NCBI RefSeq assembly: GCF_001753675.2
Contig: NZ_MJUW02000073.1
Span: 1 to 36,516 of the forward strand
From: Candidatus Brocadia sapporoensis
GTDB taxonomy: Bacteria; Planctomycetota; Brocadiia; Brocadiales; Brocadiaceae
Reading direction: 5' to 3'
Length of the DNA: 36,516 nt
The translations under genes were made by a program, and so were the position numbers. The notes under the pieces were generated by a model, which was given only the letters and a program-made list of their open reading frames with translations, was not told the DNA's origin and made no database searches. Shown in pieces: positions 1-7,702 of the stretch; within the stretch, counting starts at the first letter, position 1, and every line of letters starts with the position of its first letter.

Positions 1-17
1 AGGGTATTACAGAAGGT

Positions 18-40
18 CGATTTTCGCACTGCGAAAATCG
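18..40. repeat. Perfect 23-bp palindrome at window start
   Basis: Two 11-bp arms (CGATTTTCGCA and its complement) are separated by one base. No T run follows, so it is not an obvious intrinsic terminator. It could be an operator-type site or the edge of a dispersed palindrome; what lies upstream is outside the window. Confidence 0.5.
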
Positions 41-77
41 TTTGCAGAATTTAGGTAAAACACAATGAATTTTGATG

Positions 78-112
78 TTGTAGGGAGGACATTTAGCAAC
101 ACGTCTCTACAA
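78..112. repeat. Degenerate inverted repeat with TTGTAGGGA / TCTCTACAA ends
   Basis: The outer 9 bases pair with one mismatch, and the right half reads ACGTCTCTAC. This resembles the GTAGAGRC-type ends of common dispersed palindromes, compare 33637-33664. The interior is not symmetric, so it may be a decayed copy. The rest of the first 348 bases holds no gene that I can support; TTGACT (131-136) and TATAAT (151-156) are promoter-like but only 14 bases apart. Confidence 0.25.
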
Positions 113-348
113 AATCATCCCATTTTTTGTTTGACTAAAGAAAACATACGTATAATTTGTTGTTGTACTTTGCACGATAGAATATTATTATAAATGGATA
201 TTCTGAATAATCCTGAGACATAACATGAAATATTCCTAACATTCTGCATGCAGGAGGAGGTGATTAAAGGAAAAAAGTTTTATACGAGAGGTTTTTTGTA
301 CTAGAAAGACAATTTAAAAACACATTAAAAAAGGAGGGAGAGGAGAAC

Positions 349-828
349 ATGATAAGAATTAAAATTGTGCTCGTAGGTGGTTTGGTGACAAGTTTGTTCA
401 TTGCTGGCTGTGGAAAGAAACAAGAACAGGCTGGGTATGTCGAAACCAAAATGGAAGAGGGCAAGGAAATAATTCAGCAGGAAAAACAAGAGGCAGTACA
501 AAAAAAAGAATCCATGACAGAGCAGGCTGAAGGGAAGGCGGCAAAGAGCGAACTGGAAAAGACAAAATCTGAAGCAGTGTCTGCAAAAGATAAAACGGAC
601 TCAATCATCAAAGAGCTTATCGCCAAAGCCAAAGCATTGCTTGATAAAGGTGAGTATAAAGAAGCCGGCGCTACCGCACAGGATGTATTGAATAATTATG
701 ATAGTGAATCACAGGAGGCAAAGAATATTATTGCCACCGTTACTGAAAAACTCAAGGCCACGGCTACAGAAAAGAGCGAGGAAATTACAAAAGGCCTCAA
801 AGGGAAATTGGAAGGTTTAGGGAAGTAA
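349..828 (+). CDS. Small lysine/glutamate-rich lipoprotein, function unknown
   Basis: A 159-residue protein. The N-terminus has two basic residues, a hydrophobic stretch (about residues 5-18) and a lipobox-like FIAGC, with the cysteine at about residue 21. It is therefore probably a lipoprotein anchored through that cysteine. The mature part is almost entirely charged and helical (Lys, Glu, Gln, Ala), with many KE/EK pairs suggesting an extended coiled coil. A short stretch around residues 85-125 (KALLDKGEYKEAG... and a following helix) resembles a single TPR-like helical pair. The start is supported by two purine-rich Shine-Dalgarno stretches just upstream (AGGAGG at 332-337, AGGAG at 341-345). 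No catalytic motif is visible. It stands alone, with 474 bases to the next gene, and I infer a structural or envelope role only. Confidence 0.8.
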   Translation: MIRIKIVLVGGLVTSLFIAGCGKKQEQAGYVETKMEEGKEIIQQEKQEAVQKKESMTEQAEGKAAKSELEKTKSEAVSAKDKTDSIIKELIAKAKALLDKGEYKEAGATAQDVLNNYDSESQEAKNIIATVTEKLKATATEKSEEITKGLKGKLEGLGK

Positions 829-1302
829 TGTGTCTATTGCTGTTTTAGACCTTTTGAAGCAGAATTCCAGAATCGAAAACGAAACAGGAAAAATAGATAG
901 TGGGATAACGGGATAAGACTGAATTATTGTATGTTTTACGGTATTCTTTCAAGTCACACAGAAAATCAGGAAAACAACCGTGTATTGAAGGTCTTATCCC
1001 TGCCGGCAGGCACAAAAAAGAAAAGAATTTAATCAGAAAACTCCAAAGCCACTTTTATTAGTGACGTATAGTATGCCGTTTACAAAGCACAATACGTTCG
1101 TAACTTGTGGAAATTAGGAATGCTGTCTTTCTACATTGACTACAAATTCAATAAGTAGCCCGGTTGTGCATTCCTTTTCTTTGGTGCCCAATGTCGCAGA
1201 AGGAATAAAAAAGGCATGCAACCTCTTTATAATTTGATTACGTGTTGCCTCTTGCCTCATAGGTAAAAGATATTTCTTAAATTATCAGGAGAAGGAGATG
1301 CC
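829..1302. other. Intergenic stretch, no gene seen
   Basis: This 474-base gap lies between two exported-protein genes. I see no plausible reading frame with a start signal, no tRNA-like fold and no clear hairpin plus T-run terminator. The DNA is A+T-rich, with a short G+C island (CCTGCCGGCAGGC) near 1000-1012 that could form a small hairpin. The promoter of the next gene presumably lies in its right part. Confidence 0.4.
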
Positions 1303-2088
1303 ATGAAAAGAAACATAGTGTTGTTTACTGGAGCGCTTGCACTGATGATATGCCTTTCTGTGCAGGCGTTTGCTAATGGACTTTACTGGGAGAGCACTCG
1401 CGCCGGGAGAGAAGGCAAGGGAAATGGGGTGTCGAAGTCCTACTACATGCCACGCATGTACAAGATTGTGATGGAAGACAACAAGGGCGCGGTCATTATC
1501 CGTCTTGACAAAGAGGAGATGCTGATGCTGAACCATAAGAAAAAAACCTATCAGGAAATGACCTTCAACGAGATGGAAACAATGATGAAAGGCGTAAGCT
1601 CGCAGATGCAGGAGGTGGCGAAGCAGATGGAGAAAGAACTGGCGGCAATGCCCGCAGAACAGAGAAAGATGGTCGAGCAGATGATGGGAAAAAATCTGAT
1701 AAAGAAACAAGAAGAGAAAACCGTCGTGAAGGCTGGCGAGACGAAGAACATCAGCAACTACGCCTGCACGAAATATATTTTAAAAGAAGGTGACAAGGAT
1801 GTCGCAACAATATGGGCAACAAAGGATATTGACGATTTCAAGGCAATGCAGCAGGACATGGAGGAGTTTGGCAAGCGGATGGCCACAATGATGCCGGGGA
1901 ATTTAGAGGGACAGATGGATCGCTCTATTGCGTTAGTAGATGGCTTCCCGGTACGTACAGAAATGACGGATGGAACTACAATGACAGTAACAAATGCGGA
2001 GAAGCGCTCAATCCCTGTAAGCGAATTCGAAGCGCCGTCCGGATATAAAAAAGAAAAACTACCCGTGGGGACGAAGGGAGGGAACTAA
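1303..2088 (+). CDS. Secreted DUF4412-like protein
   Basis: A 261-residue protein with a classical Sec signal peptide: MKRN, a hydrophobic core about residues 5-20, and a likely cleavage after AFA near residue 24. The mature chain starts GLYWESTR. It then has a beta-rich segment with a repeated 'my...d' pattern, including YKIVMEDNKGAVIIRLDKE and MLNHKKKTYQEMTF. This is the usual layout of DUF4412-type periplasmic proteins: a beta-strand barrel-like domain reading out a methionine-rich chain. Methionine is unusually frequent (MQEVAKQMEKELAAMPAEQRKMVEQMMG). Two cysteines are visible, C16 in the leader and C155 in the mature chain. The start is supported by AGGAGAAGGAG just upstream. The family has no firmly known function; the family call is from pattern memory. 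Confidence 0.75.
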   Translation: MKRNIVLFTGALALMICLSVQAFANGLYWESTRAGREGKGNGVSKSYYMPRMYKIVMEDNKGAVIIRLDKEEMLMLNHKKKTYQEMTFNEMETMMKGVSSQMQEVAKQMEKELAAMPAEQRKMVEQMMGKNLIKKQEEKTVVKAGETKNISNYACTKYILKEGDKDVATIWATKDIDDFKAMQQDMEEFGKRMATMMPGNLEGQMDRSIALVDGFPVRTEMTDGTTMTVTNAEKRSIPVSEFEAPSGYKKEKLPVGTKGGN

Positions 2089-2279
2089 TTTCCTGTATAT
2101 AACAAGTGAGCACATCCTAAAAATTAGCGCGTCCAGAAAAGAGTACCGTTTTCATAAATACGTCAATCATGAAAATTTGAATCCATGGTTCTTGTTCACC
2201 CGTGTTCCCTACCGATCTAAGGAATAAGACCGAATTGCTGGCTTAACTGTGCTATCAGAGCTTCCCTTTGAAAGAGGGT

Positions 2280-2890
2280 TTATCTTGCAGGACTAGCACG
2301 AAGCATTCGAAGATCATCTTTCAGCAGTCTTCCGGTCTCCGCGTTAATCCTCGACATATGTACAGTTGAACCCCATCTTGGATCAATTGCAGCTAACCTC
2401 TCCACGGTAGCAAGCGCTGTTTCGGCATATCTTAGTTCTTCAGTCATGTCTTCACTTCTTGAGCCAGGTACCGCAAACGACCGTGAGCTCCAGCTAAAAT
2501 CACGTTGGTACTGGGTTTGACACAGCATTTGTTCAGCTAACGCAAAGCGATCTTCCCGCGTACATCTCATTGATGCTCGGCATACATAGTCGTCAGATTG
2601 CGAAAAATCGGAAGTGCCTGATCACATTTTTTATGTGCCATTAGGGAGTCTCCACGATAAAGAGCCACATCGCCCAATTAATACATGCAATAGCATAGGC
2701 TGTATTCTCTCTTACCGACAACTTACATGCAACATCTTTGACTTGCTGGTAAGCTTTCTTTGCGGCGTCGAGATTATCTGCTCGTAATCTGAAATCGCCT
2801 TGCATGAGCAGTCTGTTTGCGAGATAGGTAACCTGTTGTTTGTTGATATTGCTGATCCTCAAGATAGAAGCAGCGGTATTTTTGTTTCAG
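2280..2890 (-). pseudogene. Frameshifted C-terminal remnant of a TPR-containing protein
   Basis: Read on the minus strand, three coding stretches in different frames join into one protein. The first is NKQQVTYLANRLLMQGDFR through YAIACINWA (about 2862-2655). After a shift at the run GGGCGAT it continues as DVALYRGDSLMAHKKC to MYAEHQ. After a second shift at about 2570 it runs as RCTREDRFALAEQ to the end at 2280. The joined sequence has the A/G/Y spacing of tetratricopeptide helices (LGDVALYRGD, KCDQALPIF). An in-frame stop lies just upstream of 2890, so the N-terminal part is missing or too decayed to follow. Two frameshifts and a lost 5' end argue for a pseudogene, not sequencing error, although the latter cannot be excluded from one sequence. 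Confidence 0.55.
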
Positions 2891-3253
2891 GTCTCTCTTG
2901 AAGAGGCAAAACTTGATTTCGAGGGCGGTCACATTTTTAATACTTATGCTAATTGGAAAAATAGCCTCACATGCGACGAATTCCATACGGTTGCTAGGTG
3001 ACACCCATCTGTAACAACCGCACAGCAGCACGATCAGGAATGGGCGACTTCGTTTGATTTCTTTAGGCAAGCTATAAATACGGTCAACTCATGCTGTTTT
3101 TTGATATCGGTCTCAACTGATTTAACGCATTGCCGGAAATCAATCCATTTTAGGTGATGTCGGTGTCTTAATTTATTACGCATACCTGTTTCTCATTTGA
3201 AGCAATGATGAATGGTAACGGTATTTGCGTTTTACCGACAACAAGCTTTACGC

Positions 3254-3282
3254 TTGACATAAAATTTATATAATATTAATAT
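3254..3282 (+). promoter_or_regulatory. Strong sigma70-like promoter
   Basis: A perfect TTGACA (3254-3259) is followed after 17 bases by TAATAT (3277-3282), in a very A+T-rich spacer. It points rightward, towards the decayed stretch at 3327-3518, the small frame at 3651 and the hldE operon 530 bases on. It could be the heptose operon promoter with a long leader, or a relic of the lost gene. Confidence 0.45.
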
Positions 3283-3326
3283 AAAGTTTTAGAATAACTT
3301 TTGTCGTATCAAATATTTATCGTTAA

Positions 3327-3518
3327 ACAGAGTGGACTAAATTTTCTATCCAAAAGAGCCATAAGATACTTTCCACCGATGATAGCACGACGATGCTTGT
3401 GTTACTCGGTGGCCTGCATGAAGAAATTATTAAAACAGGCGATCCCGTAATTGTTCGTGGTACAGAGACCAGCCGATTCTGTGCCGATGGGGTATTATTC
3501 AAAGAAGAGATACGATAA
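3327..3518 (+). pseudogene. Short coding remnant, possibly the tail of a secretion adaptor
   Basis: A 63-codon open stretch follows an in-frame TAA at 3324 and ends with TAA at 3516-3518. It has no good start codon; the first ATG is at about 3391. The peptide contains TTMLVLLGGLHEEIIKTGDP and then VIVRGTE. That order (GGL, then GDPVIVRG) recalls the C-terminal part of membrane-fusion/efflux adaptor proteins, where 'GL..Gd.Vvv.G' is common, but the match is weak. The base composition and codon pattern look coding-like. I treat it as a fragment of a gene lost from this zone; it could also be noise. Confidence 0.3.
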
Positions 3519-3650
3519 CGGGCTGGGTTTTCCCTTGTCGGCAAGCAAAGGGAGTTTGGTACTTTTATCTTCGGGAGTGAAAAACCAAACAGTTTTTATA
3601 CGCAGTGTTACTATTTACTCTGACAGATAGCACCACAAGTTTCTATTGAC

Positions 3651-3821
3651 ATGAAAAACTCAGAGATGTCCAACCGTATTAAGACTTCCGAAGAACGGTA
3701 TGAAAAATTATTTAACTATGCTGCCTTTGACTCTTTTGAAAAAGTCCTTAGACCGAAACGATTACCAGGGACAGGAAACGGAGCATCATTGTTTTTAAAG
3801 GAGTTTTTCTTTCATGGATAA
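3651..3821 (+). CDS. 56-residue PAS-start-like small ORF overlapping the hldE start
   Basis: The frame starts at ATG 3651 and ends at TAA 3819-3821, so its last 8 bases overlap the first codons of hldE (ATG 3814). The peptide contains RIKTSEERYEKLFNYAAF, the wording with which many PAS domains in sensor kinases begin (SEERYRKLFE). After about 25 residues the resemblance stops. It is either a truncated PAS remnant or a leader frame. The overlap would allow translational coupling to hldE: ribosomes finishing here sit on the hldE Shine-Dalgarno site (AAAGGAG, 3797-3803). No clear Shine-Dalgarno is visible for its own ATG, which is why I keep the confidence low. Confidence 0.3.
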   Translation: MKNSEMSNRIKTSEERYEKLFNYAAFDSFEKVLRPKRLPGTGNGASLFLKEFFFHG

Positions 3822-5337
3822 CTTGCTCAATATTCTCTCAAACCTTGGCTCCCCTAAGATCATGGTTATTGGTGATTTTATGCTTGATAAATACGTATGG
3901 GGCGAGGTAAAACGCATTTCGCAGGAAGCGCCAATACCCGTTATAAGTGTTTCTTCTGAAGATGTTCGGCCCGGGGGGGCCGGAAGTGTTGTGAACAATC
4001 TGCAGACACTGGGTGCACAGGTGCTTGCGTGCGGAATTATTGGCGATGACGATCATGGGCATACCCTTATGAATATCTTCCGCAGTTTGGGAATTGATAT
4101 TGAAGGAATCCGTATTGACAAAAGCCGTCCCACTATTCTGAAGATGCGTTTTCTGGGCCATTTGCAAACCGCGGGGAAGGGGATACAGCAACTATTGCGT
4201 GTCGATTATGAAAAGACCCATGTTATATCCGAAAATATTGAGACACAACTTGTCAGTTATCTGAATAAAACCATACCCGGATGCGATATCGTTCTGGTGT
4301 CCGATATGAATAAAGGCTTGCTTTCTCACTCCTTGTTAAAAACCATCGTGACCATCAGCAAAAAGAATAAAAAGATCGTGATCGTTGACCCGAAAATGAT
4401 GAGCGATTATTCCTGTTACGAGGGTTTTACCGCGATGACTCCCAACAGGATTGAAACGGAGATTGCCACCGGAATAAAAATCGATGACATTGATAGCCTG
4501 TATCGCGCTGGAATTAAACTGGTTTCCAGCCTCTCGTTGGAATACTGCATCATTACCATCGATAAAGAAGGCATGTTTCTCTACTCTAAGAATGGCAACG
4601 GAAAGATTATTCCAACCGTTCCGCGGACGGTATTCGACGTAACAGGAGCCGGCGATATGGTACTCAGCATGTTTGGTATGATCGTTGGCAGCGGCTATGG
4701 TTTTGAGGATGCTGCACTTCTTGCCAATATTGCTGCGGGAATAGAAATAGGAAAAATTGGTGCGACACCGGTCAGCAAGGGTGAAATTCTCAGTGAACTT
4801 ATAGGCGGGAAAAGCCAGATGTCGGGCAAGATTAAAGACACCGGGGTAATACAGGGTATTTTAAACGAGCATAGAAAGAAAAATGATAAAATTGTGTTTA
4901 CCAATGGTTGCTTTGATATATTACATATAGGCCACATTGAGTACCTGAAATTTGCCCGAAAACAGGGAGACTTGCTTGTTGTAGGGTTGAATACTGATCG
5001 CTCAGTCAGAAATCAAAAGGGGCCGACGCGTCCCTTTGTTTCTGAAACGGAGCGGGCCAAAATGCTGGCGGCATTAGAAGATGTAACCTATGTAGTGACG
5101 TTTGATGAGTTGACACCCCTGGATTTAATCAAAGCGGTAAAACCAGATGTGCTGGTGAAGGGTGAAGACTGGAAAAACGCAGGGGCAGTGGGGAAGGAAT
5201 TTGTAGAATCCTACGGAGGGAAAGTTCTGTATGCACCTTTTGTGGAGGGTATTTCAACCACAAACATTGTTTCCCGGATAATCGAGAGACACAGCCAGAT
5301 GGGATCTATGAAAGATGCAGCGAGCCAGATACAATAA
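3814..5337 (+). CDS. hldE: Bifunctional heptose 7-phosphate kinase / heptose 1-phosphate adenylyltransferase
   Basis: 507 residues, close to the roughly 480 typical of HldE. The N-terminal domain (about 1-325) is a PfkB/ribokinase-type sugar kinase. It has the early GDFMLDKYVWG segment and the signature DVTGAGD at 275-281, whose last Asp is the expected catalytic base. The C-terminal domain (about 345-490) is a nucleotidyltransferase, with FTNGCFDILHIGH holding the HxGH motif at 371-374 and a later KGEDW motif. The kinase phosphorylates D-glycero-D-manno-heptose 7-phosphate at C1. The adenylyltransferase then makes the ADP-heptose precursor used for the LPS inner core. The start is supported by AAAGGAG ten bases upstream. 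It is the first gene of a compact operon with gmhA (18-base gap) and gmhB. Both activities look intact. The epimerase hldD is not in this window. Confidence 0.93.
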   Translation: MDNLLNILSNLGSPKIMVIGDFMLDKYVWGEVKRISQEAPIPVISVSSEDVRPGGAGSVVNNLQTLGAQVLACGIIGDDDHGHTLMNIFRSLGIDIEGIRIDKSRPTILKMRFLGHLQTAGKGIQQLLRVDYEKTHVISENIETQLVSYLNKTIPGCDIVLVSDMNKGLLSHSLLKTIVTISKKNKKIVIVDPKMMSDYSCYEGFTAMTPNRIETEIATGIKIDDIDSLYRAGIKLVSSLSLEYCIITIDKEGMFLYSKNGNGKIIPTVPRTVFDVTGAGDMVLSMFGMIVGSGYGFEDAALLANIAAGIEIGKIGATPVSKGEILSELIGGKSQMSGKIKDTGVIQGILNEHRKKNDKIVFTNGCFDILHIGHIEYLKFARKQGDLLVVGLNTDRSVRNQKGPTRPFVSETERAKMLAALEDVTYVVTFDELTPLDLIKAVKPDVLVKGEDWKNAGAVGKEFVESYGGKVLYAPFVEGISTTNIVSRIIERHSQMGSMKDAASQIQ

Positions 5338-5355
5338 ATAGAGAGGGCGGGATCC

Positions 5356-5934
5356 ATGGACGACATAGAAATTCAATTACAAGAAAGTATAGACACGCAA
5401 AAAGCGTTATTATTAACACATCTCGATATCGTGAAGAACATAGCCGGCATACTTATTACGGCATTAAAAAACGGTCACCGGCTGTATCTCATTGGTAACG
5501 GAGGAAGCGCAGCAGATGCACAGCATATTGCCGGAGAATTGGTCGGAAGGTTCAAGATGAACCGGCGTCCCCTTCCGGCAATTGCCCTGACGACGGATAC
5601 ATCTGTTATAACGGCTCTGGCAAATGATTTTGGATATGATACCTGTTTTGCAAGACAGATAGAGGCTCTGACGAACCCGGGCGATGTTGTGCTGGCGCTG
5701 AGTACCAGCGGAAATTCAAAAAATATCCTCAATGCGGTTCAAATTGCAAGGGATCGTGGGGCAATTACCATCGGGTTTACCGGGAAGGATGGTGGCCTTT
5801 TAAAAGAAGCTGTGGATATCTGCTTAAGAATTCCGTCAACCAATACACCCCGGATACAGGAATGTCATATCACCATTGGACACATTCTCTGTTCCATGGT
5901 TGAGAAGGAACTCTTTGAAACGGTAAAGAAATGA
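5356..5934 (+). CDS. gmhA: Sedoheptulose 7-phosphate isomerase
   Basis: 192 residues, the usual length for GmhA. It is a single SIS-fold domain with the sugar-phosphate loop LIGNGGSAADAQHIAGE at about residues 45-61. The zinc/active-site residues known from the E. coli enzyme (His61, Glu65, Gln172, His180) have clear counterparts: H57, E61, Q168 and H176, with the same spacings. It converts sedoheptulose 7-phosphate to D-glycero-D-manno-heptose 7-phosphate, the substrate of HldE. It lies 18 bases after hldE and its end overlaps the gmhB start by 4 bases (ATGA), so the three are almost surely co-translated. The start is preceded by a GAGGGCGGG purine stretch. The related DiaA family has the same fold, but the flanking heptose genes decide for GmhA. 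Confidence 0.93.
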   Translation: MDDIEIQLQESIDTQKALLLTHLDIVKNIAGILITALKNGHRLYLIGNGGSAADAQHIAGELVGRFKMNRRPLPAIALTTDTSVITALANDFGYDTCFARQIEALTNPGDVVLALSTSGNSKNILNAVQIARDRGAITIGFTGKDGGLLKEAVDICLRIPSTNTPRIQECHITIGHILCSMVEKELFETVKK

Positions 5935-6494
5935 AAAAGAGAAAGGCTGTATTTCTTGACCGGGACGGAACACTTGTCGTCCACGAGGATTATCTCAGTT
6001 CTCCTGATCAACTAAAATTATTGCCCAATGCCTCGCGGGGAATTCGTCTTTTTCAGGAACACGGGTATCTGGTCATTGTCGTTACCAATCAATCTGGTAT
6101 AGCACGGGGTTTTTTTGATGAGGAACAATTGATGCTTATCCATTCGAAATTGAAGGCTATGCTGAAAGACGAGGGAGTAGTCATTGACGATTGGTATTTT
6201 TGTCCGCATCACAGTGAAGGAAAGATAGATTACTACCGGGTGGATTGCGATTGCAGAAAGCCCAAACCGGGGATGATTCTTGCAGCTGCCCGAAAATACC
6301 ACATTGATTTGTCGCAATCCCTAATGATTGGTGATTCAGAGTCAGATATGCTGGCAGGAAAAAATGCAGGATGTAAAACGATGCTAATAAAACACAATCA
6401 GAGCGATGATACCTGTATCACTTCTGAGATCGGGATCGATTACAGCGTAAAAAATTTACTGGAGGCCGCAAAGATTTTTACTCTAGAAGCGTGA
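5931..6494 (+). CDS. gmhB: D-glycero-D-manno-heptose 1,7-bisphosphate 7-phosphatase
   Basis: 187 residues, HAD superfamily, subtype of histidinol-phosphatase-like enzymes. The nucleophile/acid motif DRDGT has D10 and D12. Motif II is in VTNQSGIARG (51-60), and motif IV is GDSESD (134-139). A zinc-site pattern of C91, H93, C106 and C108 sits in CPHHSEGK...VDCDCRKPKPG, as in GmhB. It removes the 7-phosphate from heptose 1,7-bisphosphate between the two HldE steps. It starts inside the last codons of gmhA (4-base overlap), which supports translational coupling. With hldE and gmhA it completes four of the five steps from sedoheptulose 7-phosphate to ADP-L-glycero-D-manno-heptose; only the final epimerase is missing here. 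Confidence 0.92.
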   Translation: MKKRKAVFLDRDGTLVVHEDYLSSPDQLKLLPNASRGIRLFQEHGYLVIVVTNQSGIARGFFDEEQLMLIHSKLKAMLKDEGVVIDDWYFCPHHSEGKIDYYRVDCDCRKPKPGMILAAARKYHIDLSQSLMIGDSESDMLAGKNAGCKTMLIKHNQSDDTCITSEIGIDYSVKNLLEAAKIFTLEA

Positions 6495-6564
6495 GGATTT
6501 TTGCAATGCCGGAATAGGGAGTATTGTTTCTTAAAACTGGCCGGCGAATTCTGGAACCAATGGC

Positions 6565-6930
6565 CTATTTATCGCGTCTTTCCTGGTCAGGTTTGGTCTC
6601 TTTAACGATCCAATTCAAATAATCTTCCGAGCCCTGAGTGATCGGCATCGCAATAATTTCCGGCACTTCATAACTATGCAATTGTCTGACGCGTTTTTCT
6701 ATGGTGCCGAACAATTCTTCCCGCGTCTTGCATAGCATGAGCACTTCTTGTTCACTATGTAGTTTGCCTTGCCACCGGAAAATGGACTCAACGGATTGAA
6801 CGATATTACAACAGGCAATAAGGTTTTCTTCTATCAGGATGTGCCCAATTTTTTTCGCCTCATTGCTTGAGGCGGCTGTTATAAAAATGACAATAGCTTT
6901 TGATGTTTTCTGGGGTATCATTCGATTCAA
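6565..6930 (-). CDS. cutA: CutA-family divalent-ion tolerance protein
   Basis: 121 residues, a small single-domain protein of the CutA1 family. The chain shows the family layout: IFITAASSNEAKKIGHILIE near the N-terminus, LIACCNIV, a W-containing EsIFRWQGKL loop, E..LMLCKTREE, then HSYEVPEIIAMPI and a final YLNWI. CutA forms PII-like trimers. Its proposed role in copper tolerance is old and weakly supported, and its biochemical function is still unsettled. The two adjacent cysteines (ACCN) sit where many CutA proteins carry one or two. The start codon overlaps the stop of the upstream membrane protein by 4 bases, so the two are likely co-translated. It faces gmhB tail to tail with a 70-base gap and no obvious terminator. 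Confidence 0.9.
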   Translation of the reverse strand: MNRMIPQKTSKAIVIFITAASSNEAKKIGHILIEENLIACCNIVQSVESIFRWQGKLHSEQEVLMLCKTREELFGTIEKRVRQLHSYEVPEIIAMPITQGSEDYLNWIVKETKPDQERRDK

Positions 6931-7328
6931 CGTTTATCAATGGTTCGTTGGTCACACATGCCGCCACGTTTTTTTAAAAGAGCTTCTATTTCATCACTGT
7001 CGTCTTCATCACGAGTCACGTATACCAGCGTGCAACGGCAACCTTTTGGATTTTTACACCGTGAATGCGGCGGTCTAATTTGTTGTAGTATTTTATGATT
7101 GGGAAGTATATGTTTTCCATCTAATTCCATGCATGCCTCACAGGTATTTGCATCTTTCGTTGCGGAATAAAAGATGTAGGCAATCTCTTTCAGATGCGGG
7201 GGGTTGGTATCAGATTTTTTGCCTGTATGATATTGAACGCCATTCCCAGCATGCTTGTCTTTGAACCTATTTTTAATGAGGTAATAAATTATATAGCCTG
7301 CTATAAAAAATACGATAAAGCGCGTCAT
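6927..7328 (-). CDS. Membrane-anchored protein with a Mu-F/SPP1-gp7-like Cys/His tail
   Basis: 133 residues. One N-terminal transmembrane helix (about residues 3-18, FIVFFIAGYIIYYLI) is followed by a basic linker. The C-terminal half carries CEACMELDGKHI...PPHSRCKNPKGCRCTLVYV. That order (C-x2-C-x-x-LDG, then PPH-x2-C...C-R-C-T) is what one sees at the C-terminal end of phage head-morphogenesis proteins of the Mu F/SPP1 gp7 type and some toxin-like proteins, where it is probably a metal-binding knuckle. Here it is without the phage head domain and anchored in the membrane. It overlaps cutA by 4 bases, which suggests a joint operon. Function unknown; the link to metal binding is inferred from the Cys/His pattern and the cutA pairing. 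Confidence 0.7.
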   Translation of the reverse strand: MTRFIVFFIAGYIIYYLIKNRFKDKHAGNGVQYHTGKKSDTNPPHLKEIAYIFYSATKDANTCEACMELDGKHILPNHKILQQIRPPHSRCKNPKGCRCTLVYVTRDEDDSDEIEALLKKRGGMCDQRTIDKR

Positions 7329-7428
7329 TAATTATGCTATCACCGTGTAAAAACATCCCTTTCAGACAAGTTTTCTGTATTTATCTTTGCGCTCTTTACA
7401 AAGAGTGGACTGGTTGAGACTTACTGCT

Positions 7429-7668
7429 TTAGGTTGTACCTTTTGGCTTTCTTATCATAAACAAAAATAATCCGCCTATTACTAACACCGTTTGTGTTAA
7501 GATGATACATTTGATCCATATTGCACAACATTTCCATATTAATTCTGGCCCTCGAATCATCTCAATTGCATGAGAAACACGTCTGAAGGCATAGATAGCA
7601 ATCAATGAAATGAGCATTACCATAATTGTTATAATGAATGACTTGAGTTTTTGTTTCATCGTTCCCAT
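7429..7668 (-). CDS. Small two-helix membrane protein, unknown
   Basis: About 79 residues if started at the ATG at 7668; a further in-frame ATG lies at 7659. An upstream in-frame start at 7716 would add 16 residues but would overlap the TPR lipoprotein gene by 14 bases, and the extra residues do not look like a leader. I prefer the downstream start, which follows a weak AAGAAAG. Two hydrophobic segments are visible: about IITIMVMLISLIAIYAF and IILTQTVLVIGGLFLFMI, the second followed by a basic tail (RKPKGTT). It lies directly downstream of the TPR lipoprotein on the same strand and may be its partner. I do not recognise a family. Confidence 0.5.
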   Translation of the reverse strand: MGTMKQKLKSFIITIMVMLISLIAIYAFRRVSHAIEMIRGPELIWKCCAIWIKCIILTQTVLVIGGLFLFMIRKPKGTT

Positions 7669-7702
7669 CTTTCTTGATCTGGCGCCCGTCAAATTATAAA
7701 AA

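Noticed and set aside
131-156. TTGACT...TATAAT promoter for the first lipoprotein gene
   Set aside because: Spacing of 14 bases is too short for a normal sigma70 promoter; kept only as a remark.
1285-1710. 141-codon frame antisense to the DUF4412-like gene
   Set aside because: His/Leu-rich translation, typical of the complement of Lys/Met/Glu codons; no Shine-Dalgarno site.
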